Of a DNA stretch of 49,023 bases, positions 1 to 7,745 are shown in pieces. Location: contig JAFUNJ010000015.1 in the NCBI GenBank assembly GCA_017482355.1, positions 1 to 49,023 of the forward strand, read 5' to 3'. Both the position numbers and the translations under genes were made by a program. Every line of letters starts with the position of its first letter. Within the stretch, counting starts at the first letter, position 1. Source of the stretch: Clostridia bacterium (GTDB lineage: Bacteria; Bacillota; Clostridia; Oscillospirales; CAG-272). The notes beneath the pieces are model-generated. The model did not search any database, was not told the origin of the DNA, and saw only the letters and a list, made by a program, of their open reading frames with translations.

Positions 1-205
1 ATACGGTATAGTCTGTCTTAAGGGTTCCCTTAGGAGCAATGTTTACTACCGTCTTATCAAAGCTATGGAACGCCCATGCTTTGATAGTTGCGGGGGTGTT
101 GTCATCACCGCCTGTCGTTGACGGCTTCTTTTCTTCGCCGCCACCGCATGCAACAAGAGAAAGAACCGTGCAAATCAAAAGAATAAACGCTATGATCTTT
201 TTCAT
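1..205 (-). CDS. Lipoprotein, N-terminal part only (runs off the window)
   Basis: This is the first 68 residues of a secreted lipoprotein whose remainder lies beyond the left edge. It begins MKKIIAFILL, has a hydrophobic signal of about 18 residues and a clear lipobox (LVAC, then GGGEE), so it should be lipidated at Cys20 and anchored on the outer face of the membrane. After the lipobox comes a Gly/Glu/Lys/Thr-rich linker and then an ordered stretch (TIKAWAFHSFDKTVVNI). The start codon is preceded by GAGGT about 8 nt upstream. The function cannot be told from this fragment. It follows a small ORF 10 nt upstream and is probably co-transcribed with it. Confidence 0.8.
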   Translation of the reverse strand, partial: MKKIIAFILLICTVLSLVACGGGEEKKPSTTGGDDNTPATIKAWAFHSFDKTVVNIAPKGTLKTDYTV

Positions 206-215
206 AATTACAACC

Positions 216-437
216 TCAGTTAATGATTATTAATTTTAGCGCCGCTTCGAGAGCGTTACCGATCTCGATACGGAGCGATATAAACTTTTTATTCGTCGTG
301 AACTCTGTCAGCAAAGGCGTTCCTTCTTTTGCCTTTGCCATGAGCCAGTCCTTATCGAGATGCTTCTCTGCAAGATAGAACATCTCGATACCGTCAATAC
401 CGTCGCGAACGATCTCCTTGTTTAAAGGGTTACACAT
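216..437 (-). CDS. Small hypothetical protein (73 aa), start uncertain
   Basis: An open frame of 73 residues begins MCNPLNKEIV and ends ALKLIIIN. It lies between a strong sigma-A promoter and the lipoprotein at 1-205, ending 10 nt before that gene. I do not recognise a family. It is charged, with no signal peptide or membrane segment. The ATG at 437 sits only about 4 nt past the -10 box, so if this start is used the message would be essentially leaderless. A later in-frame Met (MFYLAEKHLD) has no well-placed ribosome site, and an AAGGAG lies inside the frame. It may be a small protein or simply the 5' leader of the lipoprotein gene. Confidence 0.4.
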   Translation of the reverse strand: MCNPLNKEIVRDGIDGIEMFYLAEKHLDKDWLMAKAKEGTPLLTEFTTNKKFISLRIEIGNALEAALKLIIIN

Positions 438-440
438 CCC

Positions 441-469
441 ATTTTAACATAACAATTAACTTTAGTCAA
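441..469 (-). promoter_or_regulatory. Sigma-A promoter for the 437-to-1 transcription unit
   Basis: Read on the minus strand, TTGACT (469-464) is followed by a 17-nt spacer and TAAAAT (446-441). Transcription should begin near 434-436, at or beside the ATG of the small ORF. Confidence 0.7.
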
Positions 470-470
470 C

Positions 471-498
471 AAAAAAACACCCCGTCGGGTGTCTTTTT
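471..498. terminator. Bidirectional rho-independent terminator after spoIIID
   Basis: A short GC-rich hairpin (ACACCC / GGGTGT with loop CGTC) is flanked by seven A on the left and six T on the right. It can end transcripts of spoIIID on the minus strand and sits just before the next minus-strand promoter. Confidence 0.8.
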
Positions 499-500
499 TG

Positions 501-779
501 TTAACTTTTATTAAACTTGCTCTTTTTCAGCTTCTTATATTTTTCCTTCGTTGCCTCGCCGCCTCTTATATGTCGCTCCGACTTATTCTTGTCAAGGACT
601 TCCTTTACCAAGCGGTACAAGGACGGGTTTATTTTTTCGAGCTTTTCCGTTATGTCCTTATGAACCGTCGATTTGCTTATGCCGAATGTCGCGGCGGCGG
701 CGCGCACCGTTGCGCCCGTTTTTACTATGTATTTGCCGAGCAGCTGACATCTCTCGGCGACCACTGTTTCGGTCAGCAT
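501..779 (-). CDS. spoIIID: Sporulation transcriptional regulator SpoIIID
   Basis: A 92-residue DNA-binding protein matching SpoIIID, the mother-cell regulator that acts after sigma-E during endospore formation. A helix-turn-helix spans about residues 25-43 (VRAAAATFGISKSTVHKDI). The family signature VLDKNKSERHIRGGEATKEKY follows at about residues 60-80, and a Lys-rich tail is the basic C-terminal helix seen in this family. The length fits the usual 85-95 residues. A good Shine-Dalgarno (GGGAAGGATACGGA) precedes the ATG. A small CGCC-GAAA-GGCG hairpin sits just upstream of that site. It follows the lipoprotein at 851-1285 with a 71-nt gap and ends at a terminator. The presence of this gene implies a spore-forming lineage. 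Confidence 0.93.
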   Translation of the reverse strand: MLTETVVAERCQLLGKYIVKTGATVRAAAATFGISKSTVHKDITEKLEKINPSLYRLVKEVLDKNKSERHIRGGEATKEKYKKLKKSKFNKS

Positions 780-850
780 TCCGTATCCTTCCCTTCCCGC
801 CTTTCGGCGTTAAGCTTTTGATACAGATTATGCTTTTATATTCAATTTTA

Positions 851-1285
851 TTACTCTTCGGTCTGCGGTACGGTTACGTAGAAATACAGCGATATTTTCT
901 CTGTCTCACTGTATACCTCTATCGGGTATTTTCCCGGCTTAGTTTGGTTTCCGACGCGCCATTCCCAGCTAACTTCTCCGTTATTATCGGAATACTTTGC
1001 TTTAAGTCCTTTCGCTACGCTCTCGGACGTATCGTATATTACTACGATGCTGTACTCGGTATTCGGCAGACCGCACACTGTCAGCGATGCGGTTTTTCCC
1101 GGCGCCACAGTTTTGGTAAGCGAAACGAGCTTCAATGAGCCGACGGGAAGCTCGGATGTATCCGTCACCTCTTCAGTCGTTACGGCTTGCGAGGGCTCTC
1201 CCTCAGAGTAGATAGTCATCAGGTCGCCGCTTCGGCAAGAAGTCAAAAGAAGTGCGACAAGAATTACTTCCGCTATCCTTTTCAT
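851..1285 (-). CDS. Small lipoprotein of unknown function
   Basis: A 144-residue predicted lipoprotein: a short signal (MKRIAEVILVALL) ends in the lipobox LTSC at Cys17. A Thr/Glu/Ser-rich linker follows, then an approximately 95-residue beta-rich domain that looks immunoglobulin-like (TKTVAPGKTASLTVCGLPNT... GEVSWEWRVGNQTKPGKYPIEVYSETE). The start ATG overlaps the stop of the metallophosphoesterase gene by 4 nt (ATGA), so the two are translationally coupled. The shape of the domain suggests an extracytoplasmic binding or structural role, but I do not recognise a named family. It lies between a phosphoesterase and spoIIID in one minus-strand run. Confidence 0.75.
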   Translation of the reverse strand: MKRIAEVILVALLLTSCRSGDLMTIYSEGEPSQAVTTEEVTDTSELPVGSLKLVSLTKTVAPGKTASLTVCGLPNTEYSIVVIYDTSESVAKGLKAKYSDNNGEVSWEWRVGNQTKPGKYPIEVYSETEKISLYFYVTVPQTEE

Positions 1286-2124
1286 CGCTCTTCTCCCGAC
1301 GGCACAAGCGTAACGAGCACGAGCTCGGGACGGTTAAAAATACGCGGACGCACGTACTTGGACAGACCTCGGCTGACTATCATTTTTCCGCCGTTTGCCA
1401 TCACGTATTCTCCGCCTGCGTATTTTGGGAAAAAGCCCTGGTGCGGAGCGTAAAGGCCGTTAATGAGCTTGGGAATTATGACCTGACCGCCGTGTGCGTG
1501 ACCGCAAAGGACAAGGTCGAACGGCGTTTCCTCATAATAGCTTATAAGCTCAGGGCGATGGCTCAGAAGAATGCTGAACTCGTCTCCGTCGAGCGCCTTT
1601 CCGCAGTCTGTCAGCTGATCCTCCCAGAGCCGACCTTGCCTGTCGGGGGATTCTATCGGATCGCTCACTCCGCCGATAACTACATTCTGTTCTCCGATGC
1701 TTACCGTCTCGTTCTCCCCTTCAAGCACTCTTATTCCGCAGGAAATAAGCTTGGCTTTTATTTCGTCAACGCGATGCGTATAGACCTCGTGATTTCCGCT
1801 GACGTAGTAGCAGGGGTAGAGTGAAGCGATCATTCTTAAAAATCCGAAGCACTCGCCGTTAGGTGCGCGGTTATCGAGTATATCTCCAGTCATAACGACG
1901 ATATCTGGTAAAGCTTCCCTCACCGCTTTTATAAGCTCTACGCAGTTTTTACCGTATTTTGAGCTGTGAAGGTCGGATATCTGAATTATCTTAACGGGTG
2001 TTTTTATCTTCTCGCTGACTATCCGGTAGGTCTTCAGCTGCATTTTTTCGTTCATTGCATGACGTGCAAGTGCCGCCGTGCCGACTGCCGCAAGTGCGAG
2101 GAGAATTGCGCTTGATGCTTTCAT
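1282..2124 (-). CDS. Membrane-anchored metallophosphoesterase (YkuE/YaeI-like)
   Basis: A 280-residue calcineurin-type phosphoesterase. All metal-binding blocks are visible: SDLH (about 50-53), GD (80-81), GNHE (110-113), a SHRPE block and GHAHGGQ near residue 213. The first about 22 residues form one hydrophobic segment followed by charged residues, consistent with a membrane anchor, as in YkuE/YaeI proteins that act on phosphodiester or UDP-lipid substrates at the cell surface. The actual substrate cannot be read from sequence. It begins 1 nt after the pepT stop and overlaps the downstream lipoprotein start by 4 nt, so it is part of a pepT-phosphoesterase-lipoprotein operon. Confidence 0.88.
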   Translation of the reverse strand: MKASSAILLALAAVGTAALARHAMNEKMQLKTYRIVSEKIKTPVKIIQISDLHSSKYGKNCVELIKAVREALPDIVVMTGDILDNRAPNGECFGFLRMIASLYPCYYVSGNHEVYTHRVDEIKAKLISCGIRVLEGENETVSIGEQNVVIGGVSDPIESPDRQGRLWEDQLTDCGKALDGDEFSILLSHRPELISYYEETPFDLVLCGHAHGGQVIIPKLINGLYAPHQGFFPKYAGGEYVMANGGKMIVSRGLSKYVRPRIFNRPELVLVTLVPSGEER

Positions 2125-2125
2125 A

Positions 2126-3343
2126 TCACTTTTCCGTATACATTCTTACTATTTCGAGAAGTATCTCGACACATTTATCCATTCCCTCGACGGTTGCGTG
2201 CTCGTACGGCCCGTGACCTGCATAAGCACCTGTGCCGAGATTCGGGCAAGGAAGTCCCATAAAAGACAGGCGAGCGCCGTCTGTGCCGCCTCTTATCGGG
2301 TAGACCTCGGGGGTGACGCCTACGTTTTCAGCCGCCTTTATCGCGGTTTCGACGATGTGATAATGCGGACGCACCATCTCCGCCATATTTCGGTACTGCT
2401 CCTTGATCTCGAGCGTGACGGTGCCTTCGCCGTACTTTTCGTTAAGGAGTGCGGTTATATGGCGCAGAGTTTCGTTTCTGATCTCGAAATTATGCGCATC
2501 GTGGTCGCGCACGATATAAGAAAGGGTCGCCTCCGATGTTTCGCCCTTCATATCGGTCAGGTGAAAGAAGCCCTGATAGCCCTCCGTGTTACGGGGAGTA
2601 TCGCAGGACGGGAGCATTGAATTGAACTCCATTGCGACAAGGGACGCGTTTATCATCGTATTCTTCGAGCTTCCGGGGTGAACGGAGAAGCCCTTTATTT
2701 TGACGGTTGCGCCAGACGCGTTGAAGTTTTCATACTCGACGCCACCGACACCGCCGCCGTCAACCGTATAGCCGAAGTCTGCGCCGAAAAACGGCACGTC
2801 AAAGTGGTCTGCTCCCTCGCCTATCTCCTCGTCGGGAGTGAAGCCGATGCAGATCTTGCCGTGAGGAAGGTTGTTTTTGAGCAGGATCTCTGCCATTGTT
2901 ATTATCTCGGCGATGCCTGCCTTATCGTCACCGCCGAGCAGCGTTGTGCCGTCTGTGGTGATAAGGGTCTGACCTTTAAGAGAGGTAAGGTGCGGAAAGT
3001 CACTGACTTTAAGGACGCGTCCGCTTTCACCGAGGGTAACGTCAGTGCCGTCGTAATTTTCGATAAGCTGTGCTTTCACGCCCGCTCCGCTGAATTCGGG
3101 CGAGGTATCCATATGTGCGATGAATCCGATCGCAGGGACTTTTTCACAGCCCTTTGTTGCAGGGATAACGGCGTAGACGTAGCCGAGGTCGTTATAGGTC
3201 GATTCGATCCCCATTGAAAGAAGCTCGTCGTTAAGCGCCTTTGCGAGCACGAGCTGACCGTCGGTACTCGGGGTTACGCCCGTGGTTTCTGATGATGCGG
3301 TTGAGTATGTGATGTACTTTAAGAAGCGTTCTGATGATTTCAT
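2126..3343 (-). CDS. pepT: Peptidase T (tripeptide aminopeptidase)
   Basis: A 405-residue cytoplasmic zinc aminopeptidase of family M20B that releases the N-terminal residue from tripeptides. Key blocks: HMDTSPEFSG (zinc His and catalytic Asp), LLGGDDKAG (bridging Asp), DEEIGEG (catalytic and zinc Glu), TVDGG, and the C-terminal block GTDGARLS...GAYAGHGPYEHA with the last zinc His. The length matches the approximately 408 residues typical of PepT. I chose the start at MKSSERFLKY because a ribosome site (AAGAAAGTGA) lies just upstream and homologous proteins begin there. An in-frame extension of 33 residues to 3442 overlaps the dispersed repeat and looks non-coding. It heads the operon that continues with the phosphoesterase 1 nt downstream. 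Confidence 0.94.
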   Translation of the reverse strand: MKSSERFLKYITYSTASSETTGVTPSTDGQLVLAKALNDELLSMGIESTYNDLGYVYAVIPATKGCEKVPAIGFIAHMDTSPEFSGAGVKAQLIENYDGTDVTLGESGRVLKVSDFPHLTSLKGQTLITTDGTTLLGGDDKAGIAEIITMAEILLKNNLPHGKICIGFTPDEEIGEGADHFDVPFFGADFGYTVDGGGVGGVEYENFNASGATVKIKGFSVHPGSSKNTMINASLVAMEFNSMLPSCDTPRNTEGYQGFFHLTDMKGETSEATLSYIVRDHDAHNFEIRNETLRHITALLNEKYGEGTVTLEIKEQYRNMAEMVRPHYHIVETAIKAAENVGVTPEVYPIRGGTDGARLSFMGLPCPNLGTGAYAGHGPYEHATVEGMDKCVEILLEIVRMYTEK

Positions 3344-3367
3344 TGTATGTTCACTTTCTTGATTATT

Positions 3368-3470
3368 TTCGCATTTCTTTGTCCGTACAAAGAAACGCTC
3401 GCAAAGAAAAACGCCAAGGAGACAACCGATAAAATTTTGCAAGCAAAATTTTATACGTTTTCTCCTTTGG
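3368..3470 (-). repeat. Dispersed repeat, module A copy 1
   Basis: On the minus strand this stretch reads CCAAAGGAGAAAACG, an AT-rich inverted core (AAAATTTTGC / GCAAAATTTT), then CCTTGG and a TTTCTTTG-rich hairpin. It aligns almost end to end with 22877-22987 on the plus strand. It lies directly upstream of pepT, so a pepT promoter must be inside or beyond it. Confidence 0.7.
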
Positions 3471-3512
3471 AAACCTCTTTCGTATTAGGGAAGCTTTGCC
3501 ACGTTGTCTTGC

Positions 3513-3565
3513 CTTCCCCTTGGGGAAGCGGGATCGCGGACGCTGCGTCCGCGGTGGGTGAGGTG
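3513..3565 (-). repeat. Dispersed repeat, module B copy 1
   Basis: On the minus strand: CACCTCACCCACCGCGGACG, then CAGCGTCCGCG, then a CTTCCCC-AAGGGGAAG hairpin. The first 36 nt differ at only about 4 positions from 48861-48896. It contains the palindrome GCGGACGC/GCGTCCGC. Likely a small non-coding mobile or structured repeat. Confidence 0.65.
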
Positions 3566-3641
3566 TTTGCTTAAACAATATTATTTTTCTTTATGATACC
3601 ATATTTTTCTCCGCTTATCAAGTATATATACGTTTTTTGTA

Positions 3642-3670
3642 TTGCAAGGGGGCGGTTTTGGTGGTATAAT
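3642..3670 (+). promoter_or_regulatory. Sigma-A promoter for thiamine pyrophosphokinase
   Basis: TTGCAA (3642-3647), a 17-nt spacer, then a perfect TATAAT (3665-3670), 30 nt before the thiN start codon. Confidence 0.75.
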
Positions 3671-3700
3671 GATACCAATGATACGAAACGGAGAATTGTT

Positions 3701-4321
3701 ATGAAGCTTTGCTGTATCGTCGGCGCGGGGCCGTCGGAGCTTTATATTGAAAACGGCGCTTTCGTTATTGCCGCGGATGCGGGGATCGAAAAGCTTAATA
3801 AGGCAGGGATCGCGCCCGATCTGATAATGGGCGATTTCGATTCGCTCGGAAGCCGTCCGTCGGGGGAGAACGTACGCGTTTTTCCCGTTGAGAAGGACGA
3901 TACCGACACTATGCTTGCCCTTAAAGAAGCGATGTCGCTCGGCTATGACACCGTTATAATTTCGGGCGGACTCGGCGGTGAGCTTGACCACACGGTCGCA
4001 AATCTTCAGACGCTTCTTTACGCTTGCGAAAATGGTATAAATGCGTTTCTGACCGACGGAACTACGACTGCGACCGTTGTTTCGGATTCTATCACGCTTG
4101 GAAGCGAAAGCTCGGGCAGGTGCTCGGTGTTTGCCTTCGGCGGAGAAGCACGCGGAGTCAATATTTCGGGGCTTAAATACGAGGCGTCGGACATCGGGCT
4201 TTCGCCGTCGTTCCCTCTCGGGGTTAGTAATCACTTTATCGGAAAAGAAGCGAAAATTTCGCTTCAAAGCGGGCGCTTGCTCGTTATATACAACGGAAAA
4301 CCGAATATAAAAAACGGCTGA
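3701..4321 (+). CDS. thiN: Thiamine diphosphokinase
   Basis: A 206-residue enzyme that makes thiamine diphosphate from thiamine and ATP. The family's acidic catalytic blocks are all present: GDFDSLG (44-50), KDDTDT (65-70), and GGLGGELDHTVAN (89-101). The C-terminal half carries the beta-sandwich thiamine-binding domain with the usual SNHF block near the end (GVSNHFIGKEA). The length is typical for the Firmicute enzyme. The start chosen has a GGAG ribosome site 8 nt upstream and lies just downstream of a good promoter; an in-frame extension to 3593 crosses that promoter and is rejected. It is monocistronic, because its stop codon lies inside a strong terminator. Confidence 0.93.
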   Translation: MKLCCIVGAGPSELYIENGAFVIAADAGIEKLNKAGIAPDLIMGDFDSLGSRPSGENVRVFPVEKDDTDTMLALKEAMSLGYDTVIISGGLGGELDHTVANLQTLLYACENGINAFLTDGTTTATVVSDSITLGSESSGRCSVFAFGGEARGVNISGLKYEASDIGLSPSFPLGVSNHFIGKEAKISLQSGRLLVIYNGKPNIKNG

Positions 4322-4338
4322 TTTCAAAGCCGTTTTTT
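4311..4338 (+). terminator. Rho-independent terminator of thiN
   Basis: AAAACGGCT and AGCCGTTTT form a stem around an approximately 8-nt loop, followed by T residues. The thiN stop codon (4319-4321) is inside the hairpin. Confidence 0.85.
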
Positions 4339-4367
4339 CGGTTTTAAGATTTTTTCCCAAATTACCC

Positions 4368-4394
4368 AACCTTTTTATTTTGATTCGTGTCTAA
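4368..4394 (+). promoter_or_regulatory. Putative ECF-type promoter upstream of the large sigma gene
   Basis: A CCAACCTTTTT block (AACC at 4368-4371) lies 17 nt upstream of GTCTAA (4389-4394), within TCGTGTCTAATAGACGA. This is the AAC / CGTC-type bipartite layout of ECF sigma promoters rather than a sigma-A promoter; no TTGACA/TATAAT pair is seen here. It lies 50 nt before the gene for an ECF sigma factor, which suggests autoregulation. GTCTAATAGAC is also a short palindrome. Inference from pattern only. Confidence 0.5.
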
Positions 4395-4444
4395 TAGACG
4401 AGCGCTCAAACAGTATCCATTTTTTTGAAGGAAGGAGAACGGAT

Positions 4445-7400
4445 ATGTATTATCAATATGAGTCGGACGAAACGTTAGTAATGCTCACGCTTGCGGGTGA
4501 GCAAAGCGCATACGAGATTTTGGTAAAGCGTCATCAAAGCGCCGTCGTTTCTTCTGCAATATCCATTACCAAAAGCCGTTTTATGGCAGAGGATGCCGCA
4601 CAGGATGCGTTTGTTACTGCTTGGATGAAGCTGAATACCTTGCAGGAACCGAAGAAATACGGCTCTTGGGTATGCCGTATTGTAAAAAACTGTGCCTTGA
4701 ATATGATAAGCAGATACCGCAGTTTTCTTCCGCTTGACGTAGTGGATAATCTGGACATCACCGCGGATGCCGCCGAAAACCCTGCCGAGCTTTATGCGTT
4801 ATCCGAGGAAAGAAATGAAGTCGCCAAAACAGTTGACACTCTGCCCGAAAAGGTCAAGCAGATAATTCAACTGCATTATTTCGAGGACCTTTCCATATCT
4901 GAGATCGCAGACAGGATGCGAATTTCCGCAGGAACCGTAAAATGGCATCTTCACGACGGCAGAAAACGAATCAGAAAGGAACTTTGCGCTATGAACGAAA
5001 AGTATAGTGATACTCTTGTGCAACGTGTTATGAAAAAGGTTGAAGAACTAAAGCTTTGGCAAGTAAAAAACGACAAGAGCGGATTTGAAAAGGTATACAA
5101 GGAAGTGCTTTCCGAGGTTGATGAGCTTCCCGAGTGTAAAGAAAAGCAACACGCGCTCGCCGACGTGCTGATGCGCGGTTGGTGGTGGCTACCCGGCAAA
5201 AAGAACGACGCTTTGTTTGCACGCATTGCCGATGCCGCTATGGAAGGTAAAAACGAAGAAGTTATGACCTTTATCGTCGCCCGCGAGGATTCAAAGGTAT
5301 ACGGCGGAGCGCGTATCGAGTTTATGCGCGACAAGCAGATTCCGCGCCTTGAAAAGGCGGGATTTGTAAAAGCCCTCGGGCGCGAGTGGTTTTGGCTCGG
5401 ATATAATCTTTTCCGCGAAGGAAAAACAGAGGAAGGAAATGCCGCGTACGATAAAGCGCGGCAGATCTTGCCTGATGATGACGTTTGGCACATACTTGTC
5501 CCCGAAGCCAAGAAGATCGAAAAACGTATGCGCGAGCATTATAATGATCTGCCGCTCGAAAGCTTCATGATCGGAGCAAATATGGCGGAATTTCGCGTTA
5601 TTGACGGGGAGCTTCGCTTTTTCAAAGATGACGGCATCGGAATGGGCTACCTTGGCTCAATAGACAATCACTGCCACAAACTGTTCAGAAATGCGTCTCA
5701 CTGCGACGGACATTTCTTTGCTGACATCTCCCTTGGCGAAAACTTTATCGGTACCGACGGCACGATTCTCACGTTTGTAAGTGAAAACGAAAATACGGAA
5801 ACGCCCGCAGGCAAATTTGAAGAGTGTCAGCTTTGGGAAACGAGATATTGGAGCTACAGCGAAAAAAGCGTATGCAGAACGTACTACAAGGACGGCATCG
5901 GAATAGTCCGCCAAGACCTGACGACCGACTGCATAACCACAACTCATTTGCTTAAAGCGTACGATATAAAGGGCGGCTCGGGACTTCTTCCCCTTTATCC
6001 CGAAAACACCTGGGAATATTCCCTCGATCATCCGTCCGAAACGCTGTTTACGGAGCTGAAATATACCGTTTCCTTCGTGAACGGCGACAGAATCGGAATT
6101 AAGTATTACAGAGAAACCGCGCGTTTGGGTTACGATAAGGAATCCTGGATCGACGCGGTACAGGAGATTGCAAACGAATACTATCAGCAAAAAAACGACA
6201 GCTATCTCATTTGCGACGTAAGCGACGCCGTTGAACGCGCAGAGCGTCTTGCCGAAACTCCCATAGAAAAGGCGCATACGAAAGCAGCGGCATCGGTTGT
6301 GAGAAGAATTATGGCGACCGACACGACCTTCAATCCCGAATATACCGCAACAGGACACTGGAATTTCTTTAACAGAACATACGCAAGGAAGAAATCGGAC
6401 AGTCTCATTCTCACGGGCTACAATCCCCGTTGGTCATTTGAATGGAAAAAAACGGGCGGTATGGGTGTTGCTGAAGACCCACTTCTTTACAATGATGTTT
6501 TGGGCATTTTGCAGGATGCCGTCAACTGTCTTTGGTCAGACGAATGGCGCATAGGCACCTCTCCCATCGTGGAATACACAGAATGGGACAACACGGTGAA
6601 AACGCAGATCTTTTGCGAGGACGGCGGAACGGTCACAACGAAAGCAGGAACCTTTGAAAACTGCTTCAAGCTTTGCCTTGACATTGGAGGAATGGAAGGC
6701 GGCTTGTCGTATCGCGGCGGCAAGAAGGTTTACTATTTTGCCGAAGGAATCGGAATCGTGCGCACCGAAATCGAATACGGCGGCGGCTCCAAAACCGCGA
6801 TTTATGAGCTTACATCCTACGAAGGCACGGGCGAGGGCTTTATGCCGATAGCGAACGGTCTTATGCGCCGATACGACGCACTTGATCTGACTGACGGATT
6901 TGTCGGAGCGGCGGAATATGCATACGTAGCTGACGATGACGGCGATATCGTTATATTTGCAGACCGCACGGGTATTCGTGAGCTTCCGCCTCCTATTACA
7001 GAGTATAGTGCCATTCAGAGCGAACAAATTGAACAGCAGTTATGTGACGAGGGAAAATGGAAAGAAGGACAAATAAAGTACGGCGCAAACACCTTTCACC
7101 TTCTCCTTCACATGATGGCAAGACCAAGCCATAATATTTATGACGCAAAACGGTCCATTGAGATCAACGGGCTTTATATGAAGCTAATGGAGCTTCTCGG
7201 TGAAAACGGCGAAGTCCCACCCGCGTGGTATAATCTATATGCGTGGTCTGCCGTTGTAAGAGCTGCGGCGTTTTTCGGGGACGGAAGAATTGATGAGGGC
7301 TATTCTTCGCTTGATATTTGTGTAAGTTACTGCGATAAAATCAAAAAGCATAACCGGGGTGATAATCTCAATATAGGAAACACAGAGATTTTTAAGGGCA

Positions 7401-7609
7401 TAAAATATGAATATGCAAAGGCATCGATCATACTTCCCGACGGTTCGAAAGAACCGATTTCGTATGATTATCGCATGGACTTCGGCTTCAAGAATCTGGT
7501 TCATTGTCTTACTGTTACAAGCGGTTGGGAGTGGTTCGACACCGTTCGTAACGAGGAACGTTTTAAGGAGATCGTTCAACGAGCTAAAAGCGCGATTGCT
7601 GACAAGTAA
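4445..7609 (+). CDS. ECF-type sigma factor with an approximately 870-residue C-terminal extension
   Basis: A 1054-residue protein. Residues about 10-90 are sigma region 2 (YEILVKRHQSAVVSSA..., EDAAQDAFVTAWMKL). Residues about 125-180 are sigma region 4 with a helix-turn-helix (LPEKVKQIIQLHYFEDLS, ISEIADRMRISAGTVKWHL). Ordinary ECF sigmas stop at about 180 residues. Here a helical stretch follows (about 185-370). Two related beta-rich modules come next, at about 395-540 and 675-800. Each carries a PAG/KAG-F-E-x-C turn (TPAGKFEECQ, TKAGTFENCF) and then YYKDGIGIVR or YFAEGIGIVR, a pattern I associate with extracytoplasmic lipoprotein domains, though no signal or membrane segment is seen. A helical tail ends the protein. 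It is monocistronic between two terminators, with an AAGGAG ribosome site and no anti-sigma gene beside it. The extension may be the control or sensing domain. Confidence 0.85.
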   Translation: MYYQYESDETLVMLTLAGEQSAYEILVKRHQSAVVSSAISITKSRFMAEDAAQDAFVTAWMKLNTLQEPKKYGSWVCRIVKNCALNMISRYRSFLPLDVVDNLDITADAAENPAELYALSEERNEVAKTVDTLPEKVKQIIQLHYFEDLSISEIADRMRISAGTVKWHLHDGRKRIRKELCAMNEKYSDTLVQRVMKKVEELKLWQVKNDKSGFEKVYKEVLSEVDELPECKEKQHALADVLMRGWWWLPGKKNDALFARIADAAMEGKNEEVMTFIVAREDSKVYGGARIEFMRDKQIPRLEKAGFVKALGREWFWLGYNLFREGKTEEGNAAYDKARQILPDDDVWHILVPEAKKIEKRMREHYNDLPLESFMIGANMAEFRVIDGELRFFKDDGIGMGYLGSIDNHCHKLFRNASHCDGHFFADISLGENFIGTDGTILTFVSENENTETPAGKFEECQLWETRYWSYSEKSVCRTYYKDGIGIVRQDLTTDCITTTHLLKAYDIKGGSGLLPLYPENTWEYSLDHPSETLFTELKYTVSFVNGDRIGIKYYRETARLGYDKESWIDAVQEIANEYYQQKNDSYLICDVSDAVERAERLAETPIEKAHTKAAASVVRRIMATDTTFNPEYTATGHWNFFNRTYARKKSDSLILTGYNPRWSFEWKKTGGMGVAEDPLLYNDVLGILQDAVNCLWSDEWRIGTSPIVEYTEWDNTVKTQIFCEDGGTVTTKAGTFENCFKLCLDIGGMEGGLSYRGGKKVYYFAEGIGIVRTEIEYGGGSKTAIYELTSYEGTGEGFMPIANGLMRRYDALDLTDGFVGAAEYAYVADDDGDIVIFADRTGIRELPPPITEYSAIQSEQIEQQLCDEGKWKEGQIKYGANTFHLLLHMMARPSHNIYDAKRSIEINGLYMKLMELLGENGEVPPAWYNLYAWSAVVRAAAFFGDGRIDEGYSSLDICVSYCDKIKKHNRGDNLNIGNTEIFKGIKYEYAKASIILPDGSKEPISYDYRMDFGFKNLVHCLTVTSGWEWFDTVRNEERFKEIVQRAKSAIADK

Positions 7610-7622
7610 AACAAAGCACGAA

Positions 7623-7655
7623 AAAACGGCTGAAAATTCAGCCGTTTTCTTTTTT
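7623..7655 (+). terminator. Rho-independent terminator of the sigma gene
   Basis: AAAACGGCTGAA and TTCAGCCGTTTT form a 12-bp stem with a 2-nt loop, followed by a T-rich run. It starts 13 nt after the stop codon. Confidence 0.88.
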
Positions 7656-7695
7656 GTGCAAATTGACGAAAAACAGCGAACCAAAAAGCAAATCA

Positions 7696-7724
7696 TTGAC
7701 GCAAAAGTCAAAACGTGGTATAAT
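7696..7724 (+). promoter_or_regulatory. Sigma-A promoter for the lipoprotein at 7746
   Basis: TTGACG (7696-7701), 17-nt spacer, TATAAT (7719-7724). The ribosome site GAGGAGGT follows directly, giving a very short leader. Confidence 0.8.
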
Positions 7725-7745
7725 ATCCTTGAGGAGGTAAATCAT

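Noticed and set aside
780-850. A sigma-E promoter upstream of spoIIID
   Set aside because: GAATATA and CATAATCT occur but only 4 nt apart instead of about 14, so the element does not fit.
3581-4369. A 262-residue minus-strand frame opposite thiN
   Set aside because: Arg/Lys-rich without motifs, spans a terminator and promoter of the plus-strand gene.
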